64,000 nt of DNA from CAZEPJ01 sp964514105 (GTDB lineage: Bacteria; Desulfobacterota; Desulfocorpusculales; Desulfocorpusculum), in contig CAZEPJ010000010.1 in assembly GCA_964514105.1 (NCBI GenBank), positions 1 through 64,000 of the forward strand. Direction: 5' to 3'. A program made the position numbers and the translations under genes. The notes below the pieces were generated by a model. It was not told where the DNA came from. It made no database searches and saw only the letters and a program-made list of their open reading frames with translations. Shown piece by piece: positions 8,328 to 16,540 of this stretch (positions are counted from its first letter, which is position 1; every line of letters begins with the position of its first letter).

Positions 8328-9362
8328 TCACGGCTGCGGGCAAAGGAGGTACTTGAGCCCCACGCGGGATTCGAAGAGCGAGAAGGCCTCCCTCCACCTC
8401 TCCAGGGGGAATACCCCGGAGACGAGGGGCCCCAGCCTGACCTTCCCGTCGTTGAGCAGGGCAACGGCCTTCTCCCATGAGCCGTGGTGATGGGCGAAAC
8501 TCCCCCGGACCTGGATCTCCTTGAAGGCCACCCGGTCAAGGTCCAACTCCACCCCCTTGCCCAGGAGCCCCACCTGGACGATCTCTCCGCCCCGCCTGAC
8601 CCATTCCAGGGAGGCGGCCACGGCCGCAGGGGCCCCCGAGCACTCGAACAGGACATCCGCGCCCTTGTGCCGGTCCAGGGCGCCCAAGGCCGCCTCAACG
8701 ACCCTGCCCTGGGCGCCGGCCCAGGCGTCCACCCCCAGATCCTCTCCCAGCCGGAGCCTCTCCCCGTCGTGCTCGGCCCCCACCAGGACGACCCGGGCCC
8801 CCGCGGCCCGGCAAACCTGGGATACGAGCAGCCCGATGGGGCCCGGCCCCGTCACCAGGGCCACCTGTCCCGGCCCCAGGGACGAACGCTCCATCACCGC
8901 GTGGGTCGCGCAGGCCAGCGGCTCGCACAGGGCCCCCTCCTCGAAGGAGACGTGATCGGGCAGCCCGTGGAGCGCACCGTGGCGCACCGCGACCAGGTGA
9001 GCGAAGCCCCCATCCCTGGCGTATCCCAAGGCCTGCCTCTCCTCGCAGCGCTGCGTCTCGCCGGCCAGGCAGTGGATGCAACGGCCGCAGAACGCCGCCG
9101 CCGACTCCACGGTCACCCGGGCCCCCTTCTTCCAGCCCCCCACGCCCGGCCCCAGGGCGGACACCACGCCGCAGAACTCGTGGCCCAGGGTCACGGGCGG
9201 CCGGACCTTGGGGAAGAGGTCGTGGTAGATGTGGACGTCGGTGCCGCAGACCCCCGCGCATCGGACCTGGACCAGGACCTCCCCCGGGCCCGGGCAGGGG
9301 GGCTCGACGTGGACGATCTCCACGTGGCCCGGCCCCCGCTGCAGTTTCCTCAGCGCCTTCAT
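8328..9362 (-). CDS. Zinc-dependent alcohol/polyol dehydrogenase (MDR family)
   Basis: A 344-residue medium-chain dehydrogenase related to threonine, sorbitol and butanediol dehydrogenases, oxidising a secondary alcohol with NAD(P)+. Catalytic zinc ligands are seen in AGVCGTD and LGHEFCG; the structural zinc loop CGRCIHCLAGETQRC is complete (four Cys). The Rossmann motif is VTGPGPIGLL. ATG 9362 (MKALRKLQ) is the conventional family start; eight residues of upstream frame are ignored. Downstream neighbours are the acyl-CoA ligase and upstream an SDR and an iron alcohol dehydrogenase, so the operon carries three different alcohol-oxidising enzyme types. The substrate cannot be fixed; a diol or hydroxy compound is the simplest guess. 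Confidence 0.85.
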   Translation of the reverse strand: MKALRKLQRGPGHVEIVHVEPPCPGPGEVLVQVRCAGVCGTDVHIYHDLFPKVRPPVTLGHEFCGVVSALGPGVGGWKKGARVTVESAAAFCGRCIHCLAGETQRCEERQALGYARDGGFAHLVAVRHGALHGLPDHVSFEEGALCEPLACATHAVMERSSLGPGQVALVTGPGPIGLLVSQVCRAAGARVVLVGAEHDGERLRLGEDLGVDAWAGAQGRVVEAALGALDRHKGADVLFECSGAPAAVAASLEWVRRGGEIVQVGLLGKGVELDLDRVAFKEIQVRGSFAHHHGSWEKAVALLNDGKVRLGPLVSGVFPLERWREAFSLFESRVGLKYLLCPQP

Positions 9363-9409
9363 GCGGCCTCGTCCACGGAGCGGCACAACGCCCCGGCTTC
9401 CGCGCCGTT

Positions 9410-9439
9410 CAGTAATCTGGCAACTGGCAATGGGAAATG
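9410..9439. repeat. Short intergenic repeat, copy 2
   Basis: Second copy of the degenerate repeat described at 8257-8291, in the 81-base gap between the SDR and zinc dehydrogenase genes. No promoter or terminator is apparent in this gap. Confidence 0.35.
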
Positions 9440-9443
9440 CTCG

Positions 9444-10220
9444 TCACGCCGACATCCATCCCCCGTCCACGAAGAGCACGGAGCCGGTGAGGTAGTCCGA
9501 CGCCGCAGATGCCAGAAACACGGCTGTCCCACCCAGGTCGGACGGCACCCCGGGCCGACCCAGGGGGGTCCTGGAGGTCACCCAGGCCGCCCGCTGGGGG
9601 TCCTGGAATACGGCCTCGGTCATGTGGGTCCGGAAATAGCCTGGTGCGATGGCATTGACCCGGATGCCGTGGGGGGCCAACTCCACGGCGAGCTGCTTGG
9701 TCAGGGCGTACACACCTCCCTTGGTGGCCCCGTACACGGAGATGTTCTGGATCCCCACCTGCGCTGAGAGGGATGCCGTATGGATGATCTTGCCCCCACC
9801 CCCCCGCTGGACCATGTGCCGGGCCACCCGCTGGGTGAGGAAATAGACGCCCCGGAGGTTGACGGCCACCACTCGATCGAACTCCTCCGGCGTGACCTCG
9901 AAGAACGGCTTGCGGACATTGATGCCGGCATTGTTCACCAGCACGTGGACGGTGGGAAAGGCCTCCAGGGCGGCCCCCACGAGCCGGTCCAACTCCTCCA
10001 ACCGGGCCACGTCGGCGGCCACGGCGATCACCCGGCGCCCCGTCTCCGCGCCGATGGATCGGGCCGCATCCGAGAGTTCGGCCTGGGTGCGGCTGACCAG
10101 GACCAGGTCCGAGCCGGCCTCGGCCAGGGCCCGGGCCATGGCCAACCCCAGGCCGCGGGCCCCCCCCGTGACCAGGCTCACCTTGCCCTCCAGGGAAAAG
10201 AGTCGGGATGCGCCTCCCAT
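9444..10220 (-). CDS. SDR-family oxidoreductase (gluconate 5-dehydrogenase-like)
   Basis: A 258-residue classical short-chain dehydrogenase/reductase. Cofactor motif TGGARGLG, NNAGI, catalytic Ser region TASLS and YGATK (Tyr-xxx-Lys) are all present, and the C-terminus ends LFVDGGW as in gluconate/3-oxoacyl-type SDRs. ATG 10220 overlaps the stop of the preceding iron dehydrogenase as TGATG and has AGGAGG seven bases upstream, so the two are translationally coupled. It probably interconverts a hydroxyl and a keto group on the compound handled by this operon; the substrate is not readable from sequence. Confidence 0.85.
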   Translation of the reverse strand: MGGASRLFSLEGKVSLVTGGARGLGLAMARALAEAGSDLVLVSRTQAELSDAARSIGAETGRRVIAVAADVARLEELDRLVGAALEAFPTVHVLVNNAGINVRKPFFEVTPEEFDRVVAVNLRGVYFLTQRVARHMVQRGGGGKIIHTASLSAQVGIQNISVYGATKGGVYALTKQLAVELAPHGIRVNAIAPGYFRTHMTEAVFQDPQRAAWVTSRTPLGRPGVPSDLGGTAVFLASAASDYLTGSVLFVDGGWMSA

Positions 10221-11392
10221 CACCACGCCTCCTGGAAGATGGACCGGACGTCCTCTTCCGACAGGTCCCGGGGATTGGGGACGAACAGCCGGGCCTGTTT
10301 CATCCCCCCCGCCACCAGGACGGGGAGGGCGTCCTCGGGGATGCCGTACTCACGCAAGCGGTACGGGACCCGGATGGTCTCCAGGAGTTCCTGGACCGCC
10401 ACGGCGGCCAGCTCCGCCGCCTCGATCAGGGGCAGGCCCTCCACGTCCCTGCCCATGAGGGACGCGATGGCGGCGAACCTCTCGGGGTTCCCCGGCACGT
10501 TGAATCGCATGATGTGGGGCAGGAGGATGGCGTTGGAGCGGCCGTGGGACATGTGGTACTCGGTCCCCAGGGGATACGACAGGCCGTGAACCGCGCCCAG
10601 CCCTCCGCTGGCGAAGGCCAGGCCGGCCAGGGTCGCGGCCAGGGACATCTGGTACCGGGCCTCCAGGTTGCTCCCCTTGGACCATGCCGCCGGCAGGTAT
10701 CGGGCGATGAGGGAGATGGCCTTCTCGGCCAGGACGTGGGAGAACGGGGTCGCATTCATGGAGACATACGTTTCCACGGCGTGCACCAAGGCATCGATGC
10801 CCGTGTCCGCCGTGACCCGCTGGGGCATGCTCAGGGTCAGCAGGGGGTCCACGATGGCCACATCCGACAGGGCGAACGTGCTGTACACCGCCTTCTTGGT
10901 GTGCTCCGCCTCATCGGTGAGGACGAAGACGCGGGTCACCTCGCTGCCGGTCCCGGCTGTGGTGGGCATGAGGATCTTGGGGAGCCCCCGCTGCCTGATC
11001 AGCTCCATGCCGCAGTACTCCAGGATCCGGCCCGGATTCGCGGCCATGAGGGCCACCCCTTTGGCCACATCCAGGGAGCTCCCCCCCCCGATGCCCAGGA
11101 TCAGGTCGCACCCCTCGGCCTTGGCCCGCTCGGCGCCCAGGTCCACGGCCCGGGCGGGGGGCTCGGGCTCCACCTGGTCGAAGAGGACGTGCGGGATGCC
11201 GGCGCCGTCGAGGGAGTCCAGCGCGGGTTGGAGGAGCCCGGCCTTGACCACGCCGGGGTCGGTCACCACCAGGACCTTCCGCCCGCCCAGGATCTGGACC
11301 TCTGCGGCCAAGCCCCGGGCCGCCCCCAGGCCGAAGAGGAGCTTGTTGGGGGCGTACAAGGTGTGGGTCTTTTCCTGGATCATGCCGGTCAT
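10220..11392 (-). CDS. Iron-containing alcohol dehydrogenase (group III)
   Basis: A 390-residue iron-dependent alcohol dehydrogenase, NAD(P)-linked and cytoplasmic. The nucleotide loop GIGGGSSLD, the segment PTTAGTGSEVT and the metal-binding region (GIDALVHAVE, AVHGLSYPLG, MSHGRSNAILLPH) are intact. ATG 11392 is preceded by AAGGAGGT; a longer frame to 11476 has no such site. It begins 87 bases after Liv permease M and is coupled to the following SDR, so it belongs to the Liv-1 operon. A paralogue with the same motifs occurs at 37092-38258. Family members act on butanol, propanediol, lactaldehyde and related short alcohols. Confidence 0.9.
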   Translation of the reverse strand: MTGMIQEKTHTLYAPNKLLFGLGAARGLAAEVQILGGRKVLVVTDPGVVKAGLLQPALDSLDGAGIPHVLFDQVEPEPPARAVDLGAERAKAEGCDLILGIGGGSSLDVAKGVALMAANPGRILEYCGMELIRQRGLPKILMPTTAGTGSEVTRVFVLTDEAEHTKKAVYSTFALSDVAIVDPLLTLSMPQRVTADTGIDALVHAVETYVSMNATPFSHVLAEKAISLIARYLPAAWSKGSNLEARYQMSLAATLAGLAFASGGLGAVHGLSYPLGTEYHMSHGRSNAILLPHIMRFNVPGNPERFAAIASLMGRDVEGLPLIEAAELAAVAVQELLETIRVPYRLREYGIPEDALPVLVAGGMKQARLFVPNPRDLSEEDVRSIFQEAW

Positions 11393-11479
11393 GAGGACCT
11401 CCTTAGTCGGTTCGGAATGCAGCATGCAAATGCGACGTGCGCGCGTGCGGGGCCGCAGTCCCCAATGCGCCTCCATCCC

Positions 11480-12430
11480 CTACGGACGCCGTCTGAACTT
11501 CTCCTCCAGGCTTCCGTAGATCCCCTTGGGGAGGAAGATGATCAGGAGGACCAAAGCGACGCCGTACACGATCTGGGAGATCCCGATGAACTTGGCCCCG
11601 TATGCGACGCGGATGTACTCCTCCAGCACCACGATGAGGGCCGTGCCCACGGTGGGGCCCCAGAGGCTGAACATCCCGCCCAGGATGGCCTTGAACGCGA
11701 TGTCCAGAGAGGGCGCCACCCCCGAGAGGGTGTGAGGGTTGAGGTACGTCACGTACTGGGCGTACAGGACCCCGCCCACGGCGGTGACAAAGGCGCTGAT
11801 CATGGTGATCCGCAGCTTGTAGCGGATGATGCGGACCCCCAGGGTCGAGGCGGCGATCTCGTCCTCGCCGATGGCCCGGAGGGCCTTCTGCATCCGCGAG
11901 CGGTCGATGAGCTTCCAGATGAGGAGGGCCCCCAGCAGGAAGGCGAGGGCCATGTAATAGAAGTAGATCTTCTCCTCGGCCTGCATGGCCACGAGGGAGG
12001 TACCCGCCCGCTTGAGGGTGAAGCCCAGAGACCCCCCGGTCTGCTCCCGGAAGGCCACCAAGAGAAGGGCGATGATCTCCCCCAACGCCAGGGTCGTCAA
12101 GGCGAAGTAGTCCCCGATGACCCCGAAGCGGAAGCAGCCGTATCCGATGATCAGGGCCAGCCCCACGGCCAGGAACCCTCCCAGGAGCATCCCGATCCAC
12201 GGGGAGACCGTGTAGAAGTTGTACAAGAGCCCCGCCGTGTACGCCCCCAGGCCGATGAAGGCCCCGTGCCCCAAGGATACCAGCCCAAAACGCCCCATGT
12301 ACGACCACGCCGTGGCGATGAAGGCCCAGATGAAGATCAAGGTGGCGATGTGCAGGACATAGGGCGACGGCGCCGCCATGGGGAATAGGATGACGCCGAT
12401 CAGGACCAAGGCGGGTATGATGCGGCCCAA
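11480..12430 (-). CDS. livM: Branched-chain-amino-acid-type ABC permease LivM (system 1)
   Basis: A 316-residue inner-membrane permease, one of the two channel subunits of Liv importer 1. It is strongly hydrophobic with the family signature segments WSYMGRFGLVSLGHGAF and LRAIGEDEIAASTLGV (the EAA-like loop contacting the ATPase) and a conserved GGMFSLWGPTVG near the end. I chose TTG 12430, which has GGAGA five bases upstream and starts 14 bases after livH; the longer frame upstream is only the shadow of livH. Liv-type systems import branched amino acids but many soil and anaerobe paralogues carry aromatic or short acids, which fits the catabolic genes that follow. Confidence 0.9.
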   Translation of the reverse strand: MGRIIPALVLIGVILFPMAAPSPYVLHIATLIFIWAFIATAWSYMGRFGLVSLGHGAFIGLGAYTAGLLYNFYTVSPWIGMLLGGFLAVGLALIIGYGCFRFGVIGDYFALTTLALGEIIALLLVAFREQTGGSLGFTLKRAGTSLVAMQAEEKIYFYYMALAFLLGALLIWKLIDRSRMQKALRAIGEDEIAASTLGVRIIRYKLRITMISAFVTAVGGVLYAQYVTYLNPHTLSGVAPSLDIAFKAILGGMFSLWGPTVGTALIVVLEEYIRVAYGAKFIGISQIVYGVALVLLIIFLPKGIYGSLEEKFRRRP

Positions 12431-12444
12431 CGCTGTCTCCCTGT

Positions 12445-13311
12445 CTACCTGGCGCCCCTGGCCCCCAGCAAGCCCTGGGGGCGGACCAGGACGACGATGA
12501 TGAAGATGACCAGGGCCACGATCTCGGCGATCTCCGTGGAGGTGAGCACCGCCGAGACGGCGGTGACGATGCCGATGATGAAGGCCCCGATGAATCCGCC
12601 CAGGAGGTTTCCCATGCCCCCCAGGACCACGATGATGAAGGCCATGAGCGTGAAGCTTCCCCCGAAGTGGGGGTGCACGGAGTAGATGGGGGAGAAGAAG
12701 GCCGCGATGAGACCCGTCAGGGCCCCCCCCACGATGAGGGTGATGATGTAGATCCCCCGCGGGTCGATGCCCATGAGCCGGGCGCATTCGGGATCCTGCG
12801 CGATGGCCCGGATGGCCAGCCCCGTGTAGGTCCGCTGAAGGAAGAGGTAAAGTCCCAGGAGCACGAGCAGGGCCCCCAGGAAGGCCAGGAGGCTCGACGC
12901 CTTAAGGTAGACGTTTCCCACGCTCAGGATGGGCAGCGGGACCTGCATCCCCCGCAGATCCGCCCCCCAGATCACGTGGGCCAGGTTCTCGAAGACGATG
13001 ATGAGTCCGGCCAGGGCCAGGAGCTGATTGAGGCGGTTGGCCTTGAGGAGGGGATTGATCACGGCAAGCTGGAGCAGCGCCCCCCAGAGGGCCATGGTCA
13101 CAACGGCCACCCCGCACGACAGCAGGAAGGGGACTTTGGCCAGGGCGGTCAAGGTGTAGATGACGTACATGCCCAGCATGACGCACTGGCCGTAGGCCAT
13201 GTGGATGACCTTCACCACGCCGAAGATGAGGTTGAGGCCGAAGGCGAGGAGGGCCAGGACCCCACCGAGGAGGATGCCGTTGACCAGGGCGTTGAGGAGC
13301 AGGACGGACAT
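12445..13311 (-). CDS. livH: Branched-chain-amino-acid-type ABC permease LivH (system 1)
   Basis: A 288-residue multi-span inner-membrane permease pairing with LivM. Family features are the N-terminal NALVNGILLGGVLALLAFG, LNLIFGVVKVIHMAYG, the loop RAIAQDPECARLMGID and the late segment VVLGGMGNLLGG. ATG 13311 lies four bases after the livF stop; the upstream extension to 13413 lacks homology. No strong ribosome-binding site is seen, so translation may depend on coupling to livF. Confidence 0.92.
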   Translation of the reverse strand: MSVLLLNALVNGILLGGVLALLAFGLNLIFGVVKVIHMAYGQCVMLGMYVIYTLTALAKVPFLLSCGVAVVTMALWGALLQLAVINPLLKANRLNQLLALAGLIIVFENLAHVIWGADLRGMQVPLPILSVGNVYLKASSLLAFLGALLVLLGLYLFLQRTYTGLAIRAIAQDPECARLMGIDPRGIYIITLIVGGALTGLIAAFFSPIYSVHPHFGGSFTLMAFIIVVLGGMGNLLGGFIGAFIIGIVTAVSAVLTSTEIAEIVALVIFIIVVLVRPQGLLGARGAR

Positions 13312-13315
13312 GGAT

Positions 13316-14020
13316 TCACAACCCCAGATAGGCCTGTCGGATATAGGCCTCCTGTCCGAAGGCCTCCCGGTCCCCGGCCAGTTTGACCCGGCCCGATTCC
13401 AGCAAGTACGCACGGTCGCACAGGCTCAAGGCCTTGCGCACGTTCTGTTCCACCATGAGGATGGAGTAACCTTGCCTCTTGATCTGGTCCACGAAGGCGA
13501 AGAGCAGGGACACGATGAGGGGGGCCAGACCCGAGGAGGGTTCATCCAGCAGGACGAGCGTGGGTCGGGACATGAGGCTGCGGGCGATGGCCAGCATCTG
13601 CCGCTCCCCGCCGCTGAGGGTGTCGGCCATCTGCCGGTGCCGCTCCTGCAGACGCGGGAACAGTATGTAGATCTCCTCCAGGCTCTTGGCCGCCTGCTCC
13701 CTGGCCCGCCGGGGATAGGAGCCGATGCGGAGGTTCTCGGCCACGGTGAGCTGGGGGAAGATCCTCCCCCCCTCGGGGACGTGGGCAATCCCCATCTCCA
13801 CGATACGATGGGCGGAGAGCCGCTCGATGGCCTTCCCCTGGAACAGGACCCGCCCCCTGCCGGCGGGCTGGAGCCCCGTGATGGCCTTGAGCAGGGTGCT
13901 CTTGCCCGCCCCGTTGGGACCCACGGTGATGACGGTCTCCCGTTCCCCCACCCGCAGCCCCAGGCCGAAGAGGGCCTGAAACTCCCCGTAGAAGACGTCG
14001 ATGTCCTGGACCTCCAGCAT
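13316..14020 (-). CDS. livF: ABC transporter ATPase LivF (system 1)
   Basis: A 234-residue ATP-binding subunit of Liv importer 1. Walker A is GPNGAGKST, signature LSGGERQML, Walker B VLLDEPSSGLAP, and the late MVEQNV is the switch region typical of LivF. It energises import through LivH/LivM together with LivG. The order on the transcript is K-G-F-H-M. About 146 bases separate it from livG, more than elsewhere in the operon; that gap holds no gene or clear promoter. Confidence 0.93.
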   Translation of the reverse strand: MLEVQDIDVFYGEFQALFGLGLRVGERETVITVGPNGAGKSTLLKAITGLQPAGRGRVLFQGKAIERLSAHRIVEMGIAHVPEGGRIFPQLTVAENLRIGSYPRRAREQAAKSLEEIYILFPRLQERHRQMADTLSGGERQMLAIARSLMSRPTLVLLDEPSSGLAPLIVSLLFAFVDQIKRQGYSILMVEQNVRKALSLCDRAYLLESGRVKLAGDREAFGQEAYIRQAYLGL

Positions 14021-14166
14021 TCAAATCACCCTGCGCCCTGATCGCCGTTTATCGTCCATGATTCGTCGTTCGTCGGAGAAACGGCAGACACCCCCGCTGC
14101 TCCACCGTCGCCGGACGCCGAGTGATCGTGCCCCACTCCCCACTGCTTTTCATTATCACCCCCGCT

Positions 14167-14895
14167 TCAGCCTTCCTCTTTCCCCAGGTACGCCTCGATG
14201 ACCCTTTCGTCCCGGGCGATCTCCTCCGGGGTACCCTCGGCGATGACCTCCCCGTAGTCCAGGACCGTCACCCGCTCCACCAGGTTCATGAGGGCGCCCA
14301 TGATATGCTCCACCCAGATGATGGTGATTCCCAGCTCCGTGTGGATCCTCCGGAGGACGGCCGATGTCTCCAGGATCTCCTCCTGGTTGAGGCCGCTCAT
14401 GATCTCGTCGGCCAGGAACAGGCGCGGCCGCGTGGCCAGGGCCCTGGCCATCTCCAGCCGCCGGAGGTTTCCCGCGGTGAGCTTCCCCGGGAAGGCCGCG
14501 TCGTCCACTCTCAATCCCACGAATTCAAGCCACTTGCTGGCCGCGTCCCGGGCCCCCTGCTCCGAGATCCCGCGCGCCTCTTCGCCGAACAGGACGCCCA
14601 CCATCACGTTTTCCAGGATCGTCATCTCCCGAAAGGGACGGGGAATCTGGAACGTCCGGGCCAGCCCCGCGTGGCAGATCCGGTCCGGGGTCCACAAAGT
14701 GATGTCCTCACCGCGGAGCATCACGCGACCGGACGTGGCCGGGTACACGCCGGACAGGACGTTGAAGAAGGTGGTCTTTCCCGACCCGTTGGGGCCGATG
14801 AGGCCGCGGAACTCCCCCTCCTTCACCGAGACATGGACCCGGGACAAGGCCTGGAAGCGGCCGAAGGACCTGCTCACGGAGATGGCTTCGATCAT
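14167..14895 (-). CDS. livG: ABC transporter ATPase LivG (system 1)
   Basis: A 242-residue ATP-binding subunit. Walker A GPNGSGKTT and the LivG-specific LARTFQIPRPFREMT are clear. The ABC signature is altered (LTAGNLRRLEMARAL instead of LSxGxxR) and Walker B reads LFLADEIMSGLN, where most homologues have LLLDEPxxGL; catalytic Asp and Glu remain. ATG 14895 gives the usual LivG beginning (MIEAISVSRSFG); ATG 14913 is an in-frame alternative, and neither has a strong Shine-Dalgarno. It follows livK after a 246-base spacer that contains a long inverted repeat. Confidence 0.9.
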   Translation of the reverse strand: MIEAISVSRSFGRFQALSRVHVSVKEGEFRGLIGPNGSGKTTFFNVLSGVYPATSGRVMLRGEDITLWTPDRICHAGLARTFQIPRPFREMTILENVMVGVLFGEEARGISEQGARDAASKWLEFVGLRVDDAAFPGKLTAGNLRRLEMARALATRPRLFLADEIMSGLNQEEILETSAVLRRIHTELGITIIWVEHIMGALMNLVERVTVLDYGEVIAEGTPEEIARDERVIEAYLGKEEG

Positions 14896-14967
14896 GGGGA
14901 TCTCACGGGCCATGGCAACGGGGAGTCCACTCCACGCAGTCGAGCCGAACAGCAAGCATGCCGACTA

Positions 14968-15087
14968 TCGAATATGGAACAAGGAATGACGCTCCGGGCG
15001 GTCCTCCGCTCGTTCGGCGCAACTGCGCTCATCTCCTCCGCACAGGAGACCCGTTGGACATTCTGCGGTTCCTTGTCCGATATTCGA
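14968..15087. repeat. Inverted repeat between livK1 and livG1
   Basis: A 19-base arm TCGAATATGGAACAAGGAA (14968-14986) is matched in inverse orientation at 15069-15087 (reverse complement TCGAATATCGGACAAGGAA, two differences). The arms are separated by 82 bases containing smaller inverted segments (CTCCTCCG, CAGGAG). The arm sequence resembles an AT-richer dispersed intergenic element I recall from several GC-rich environmental genomes. In RNA it could fold into a long hairpin that separates livK from the downstream genes, which would favour excess binding protein. Confidence 0.6.
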
Positions 15088-15141
15088 CCGGCTTGCACCC
15101 GGTGTCCGTCGTCCGCCACACCGAGCTTCTCCAAGATCCGG

Positions 15142-16437
15142 CTACTTGCCGGCCAGTGGGTTTGCAGCCGGCATGGGGATCTTGGGTTCCGTCGACATCA
15201 TCCCCTTGGGCCAGACGATCTCCACCTTCTGGTCCACCCACTGCATGACCACCGGGTACGACGCCAGGTTCTGCCCGGCGAACTCATGCTCCGGCGGGGC
15301 GAACTTCATGCCGTAATACGCCGGCGAGTCTCCCTCGGGGATCTCCATCTCCAGGGCGGCCTTTCGGATGTTGTCGGGCGTGGGCGCGCCGAATTTCTGC
15401 ACCGTGTGGTCCAGGGTCTTGAGGAGCATCCAGGCGTGGCCGAACCCCATGGTGGCGTGGGAGGGAGGCGAGTCCTCCTTGTACTTGTCGTTGTACCGCT
15501 TGAGAAACTCCTTGACCGTGGCCCCCAACTCCGGCTTGAGCTTGGTGACGAAGTTCTGCGCCGGCGGACCGTCGATGTTGTACAGGAAGCTCACCAGCTC
15601 CTTGCCCAGCTGCTTCTCCAGGTTGGGGAAGTTGGCGTACCCGGCCCCGTGCCCGATGATGGCCTTGGTGGTAAGCCCCAGTTCCCGGGCCTGTTTGACG
15701 AACAGGACGATGTCCGGGTAGTACCCGGTGTGGAGGATGGCGTCGGGCTTGGCCGCCTTGAGCTTCAGGATGAGGGCCGAGAGGTCGTTGGCCTTGTGGT
15801 TGTACCCCTCGTGGTGAACCACGTTCATGCCGTACTTCTTGGCCGCCTCGATGTTGGCAACCTGAACGCTGGTACCGTACGGCCCGTCCTCGTAGATGAC
15901 CGCGAGCTTCATCTGCTTGGGGTCCGAGTACCCGAACTTGGAAAGGTTGTCCTTGACCATCTCCACCGAGGTCTTGCCCCACTGGGATCCCATGGGTTGG
16001 GGCCGGAACACATACTGCTGGTTGCGCCCCTTCACCACGGCGTCAGAAATGGCGATGGTGATCCACAGGATGGTCTTGTTCTTCTCGCAGATGGGGGCCA
16101 GAGGCGTGGCGATGGCGCTGGAGTAGATGCCCAGGATGATGGGAACCTTCTCCACATTGATGAGCCGCTCGGCCTCCCGGATGGCCACGTCCGGGCTGGA
16201 CTGGGCGTCGGCCACCACCGGGACCAGCTTGTACTTGCCGCCGGCTCCCCCCTTCTCGTTCCACATGTCGATGGCGATGAGCGCGCCCCGATGGCCCGCC
16301 TCGGCGCCCGCCAGGGCAAAGGCGCCGGTGAGGGAGTTGAGCACTCCGATCTTCAACTGCTCCTGGGCCCGGGCCTGGGGGACCAGCCCCAAGGCCAACA
16401 GACCGACGATCACGACCAGTGTCAGGGCCTTCTTCAT
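15142..16437 (-). CDS. livK: Liv-type ABC substrate-binding protein (system 1)
   Basis: A 431-residue periplasmic binding protein (type I fold) that delivers ligand to Liv permease 1. The N-terminus is a classical signal peptide: MKKA, a hydrophobic stretch to LVPQ, and cleavage probably after ARA. The mature protein begins QEQLKIGVLNSLTGAF, the normal opening of this family. No lipobox Cys is seen. ATG 16437 is preceded by GGAGGAGGTG; the frame extends upstream to 16491 without homology. First gene of its operon, with a good promoter 70 bases upstream. Ligand unknown; relatives bind leucine-like amino acids, amides or aromatic acids. Confidence 0.92.
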   Translation of the reverse strand: MKKALTLVVIVGLLALGLVPQARAQEQLKIGVLNSLTGAFALAGAEAGHRGALIAIDMWNEKGGAGGKYKLVPVVADAQSSPDVAIREAERLINVEKVPIILGIYSSAIATPLAPICEKNKTILWITIAISDAVVKGRNQQYVFRPQPMGSQWGKTSVEMVKDNLSKFGYSDPKQMKLAVIYEDGPYGTSVQVANIEAAKKYGMNVVHHEGYNHKANDLSALILKLKAAKPDAILHTGYYPDIVLFVKQARELGLTTKAIIGHGAGYANFPNLEKQLGKELVSFLYNIDGPPAQNFVTKLKPELGATVKEFLKRYNDKYKEDSPPSHATMGFGHAWMLLKTLDHTVQKFGAPTPDNIRKAALEMEIPEGDSPAYYGMKFAPPEHEFAGQNLASYPVVMQWVDQKVEIVWPKGMMSTEPKIPMPAANPLAGK

Positions 16438-16510
16438 GGCACACCTCCTCCGCATCTTGGCGTCATAAGGTGAACATGCTCCCATGCGCATCCGTCCTCG
16501 GGATTTTCGC

Positions 16511-16540
16511 TCTATAGCACCCCCGGCGGACGTTTGTCAA
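16511..16540 (-). promoter_or_regulatory. Sigma-70 promoter of the Liv-1 operon
   Basis: On the minus strand TTGACA (16540-16535) and TATAGA (16516-16511) are separated by 18 bases, and TGC just before TATAGA adds an extended -10. The -35 box overlaps the stop codon of the upstream acyl-CoA ligase. Start of transcription would be near 16504, giving a leader of about 67 bases. This indicates Liv-1 can be transcribed separately from the upstream block. Confidence 0.65.

Noticed and set aside
14122..16473. A 783-codon plus-strand frame across livG1, the inverted repeat and livK1
   Set aside because: Antisense shadow of two clear Liv genes; no domain, and it runs through the intergenic repeat.
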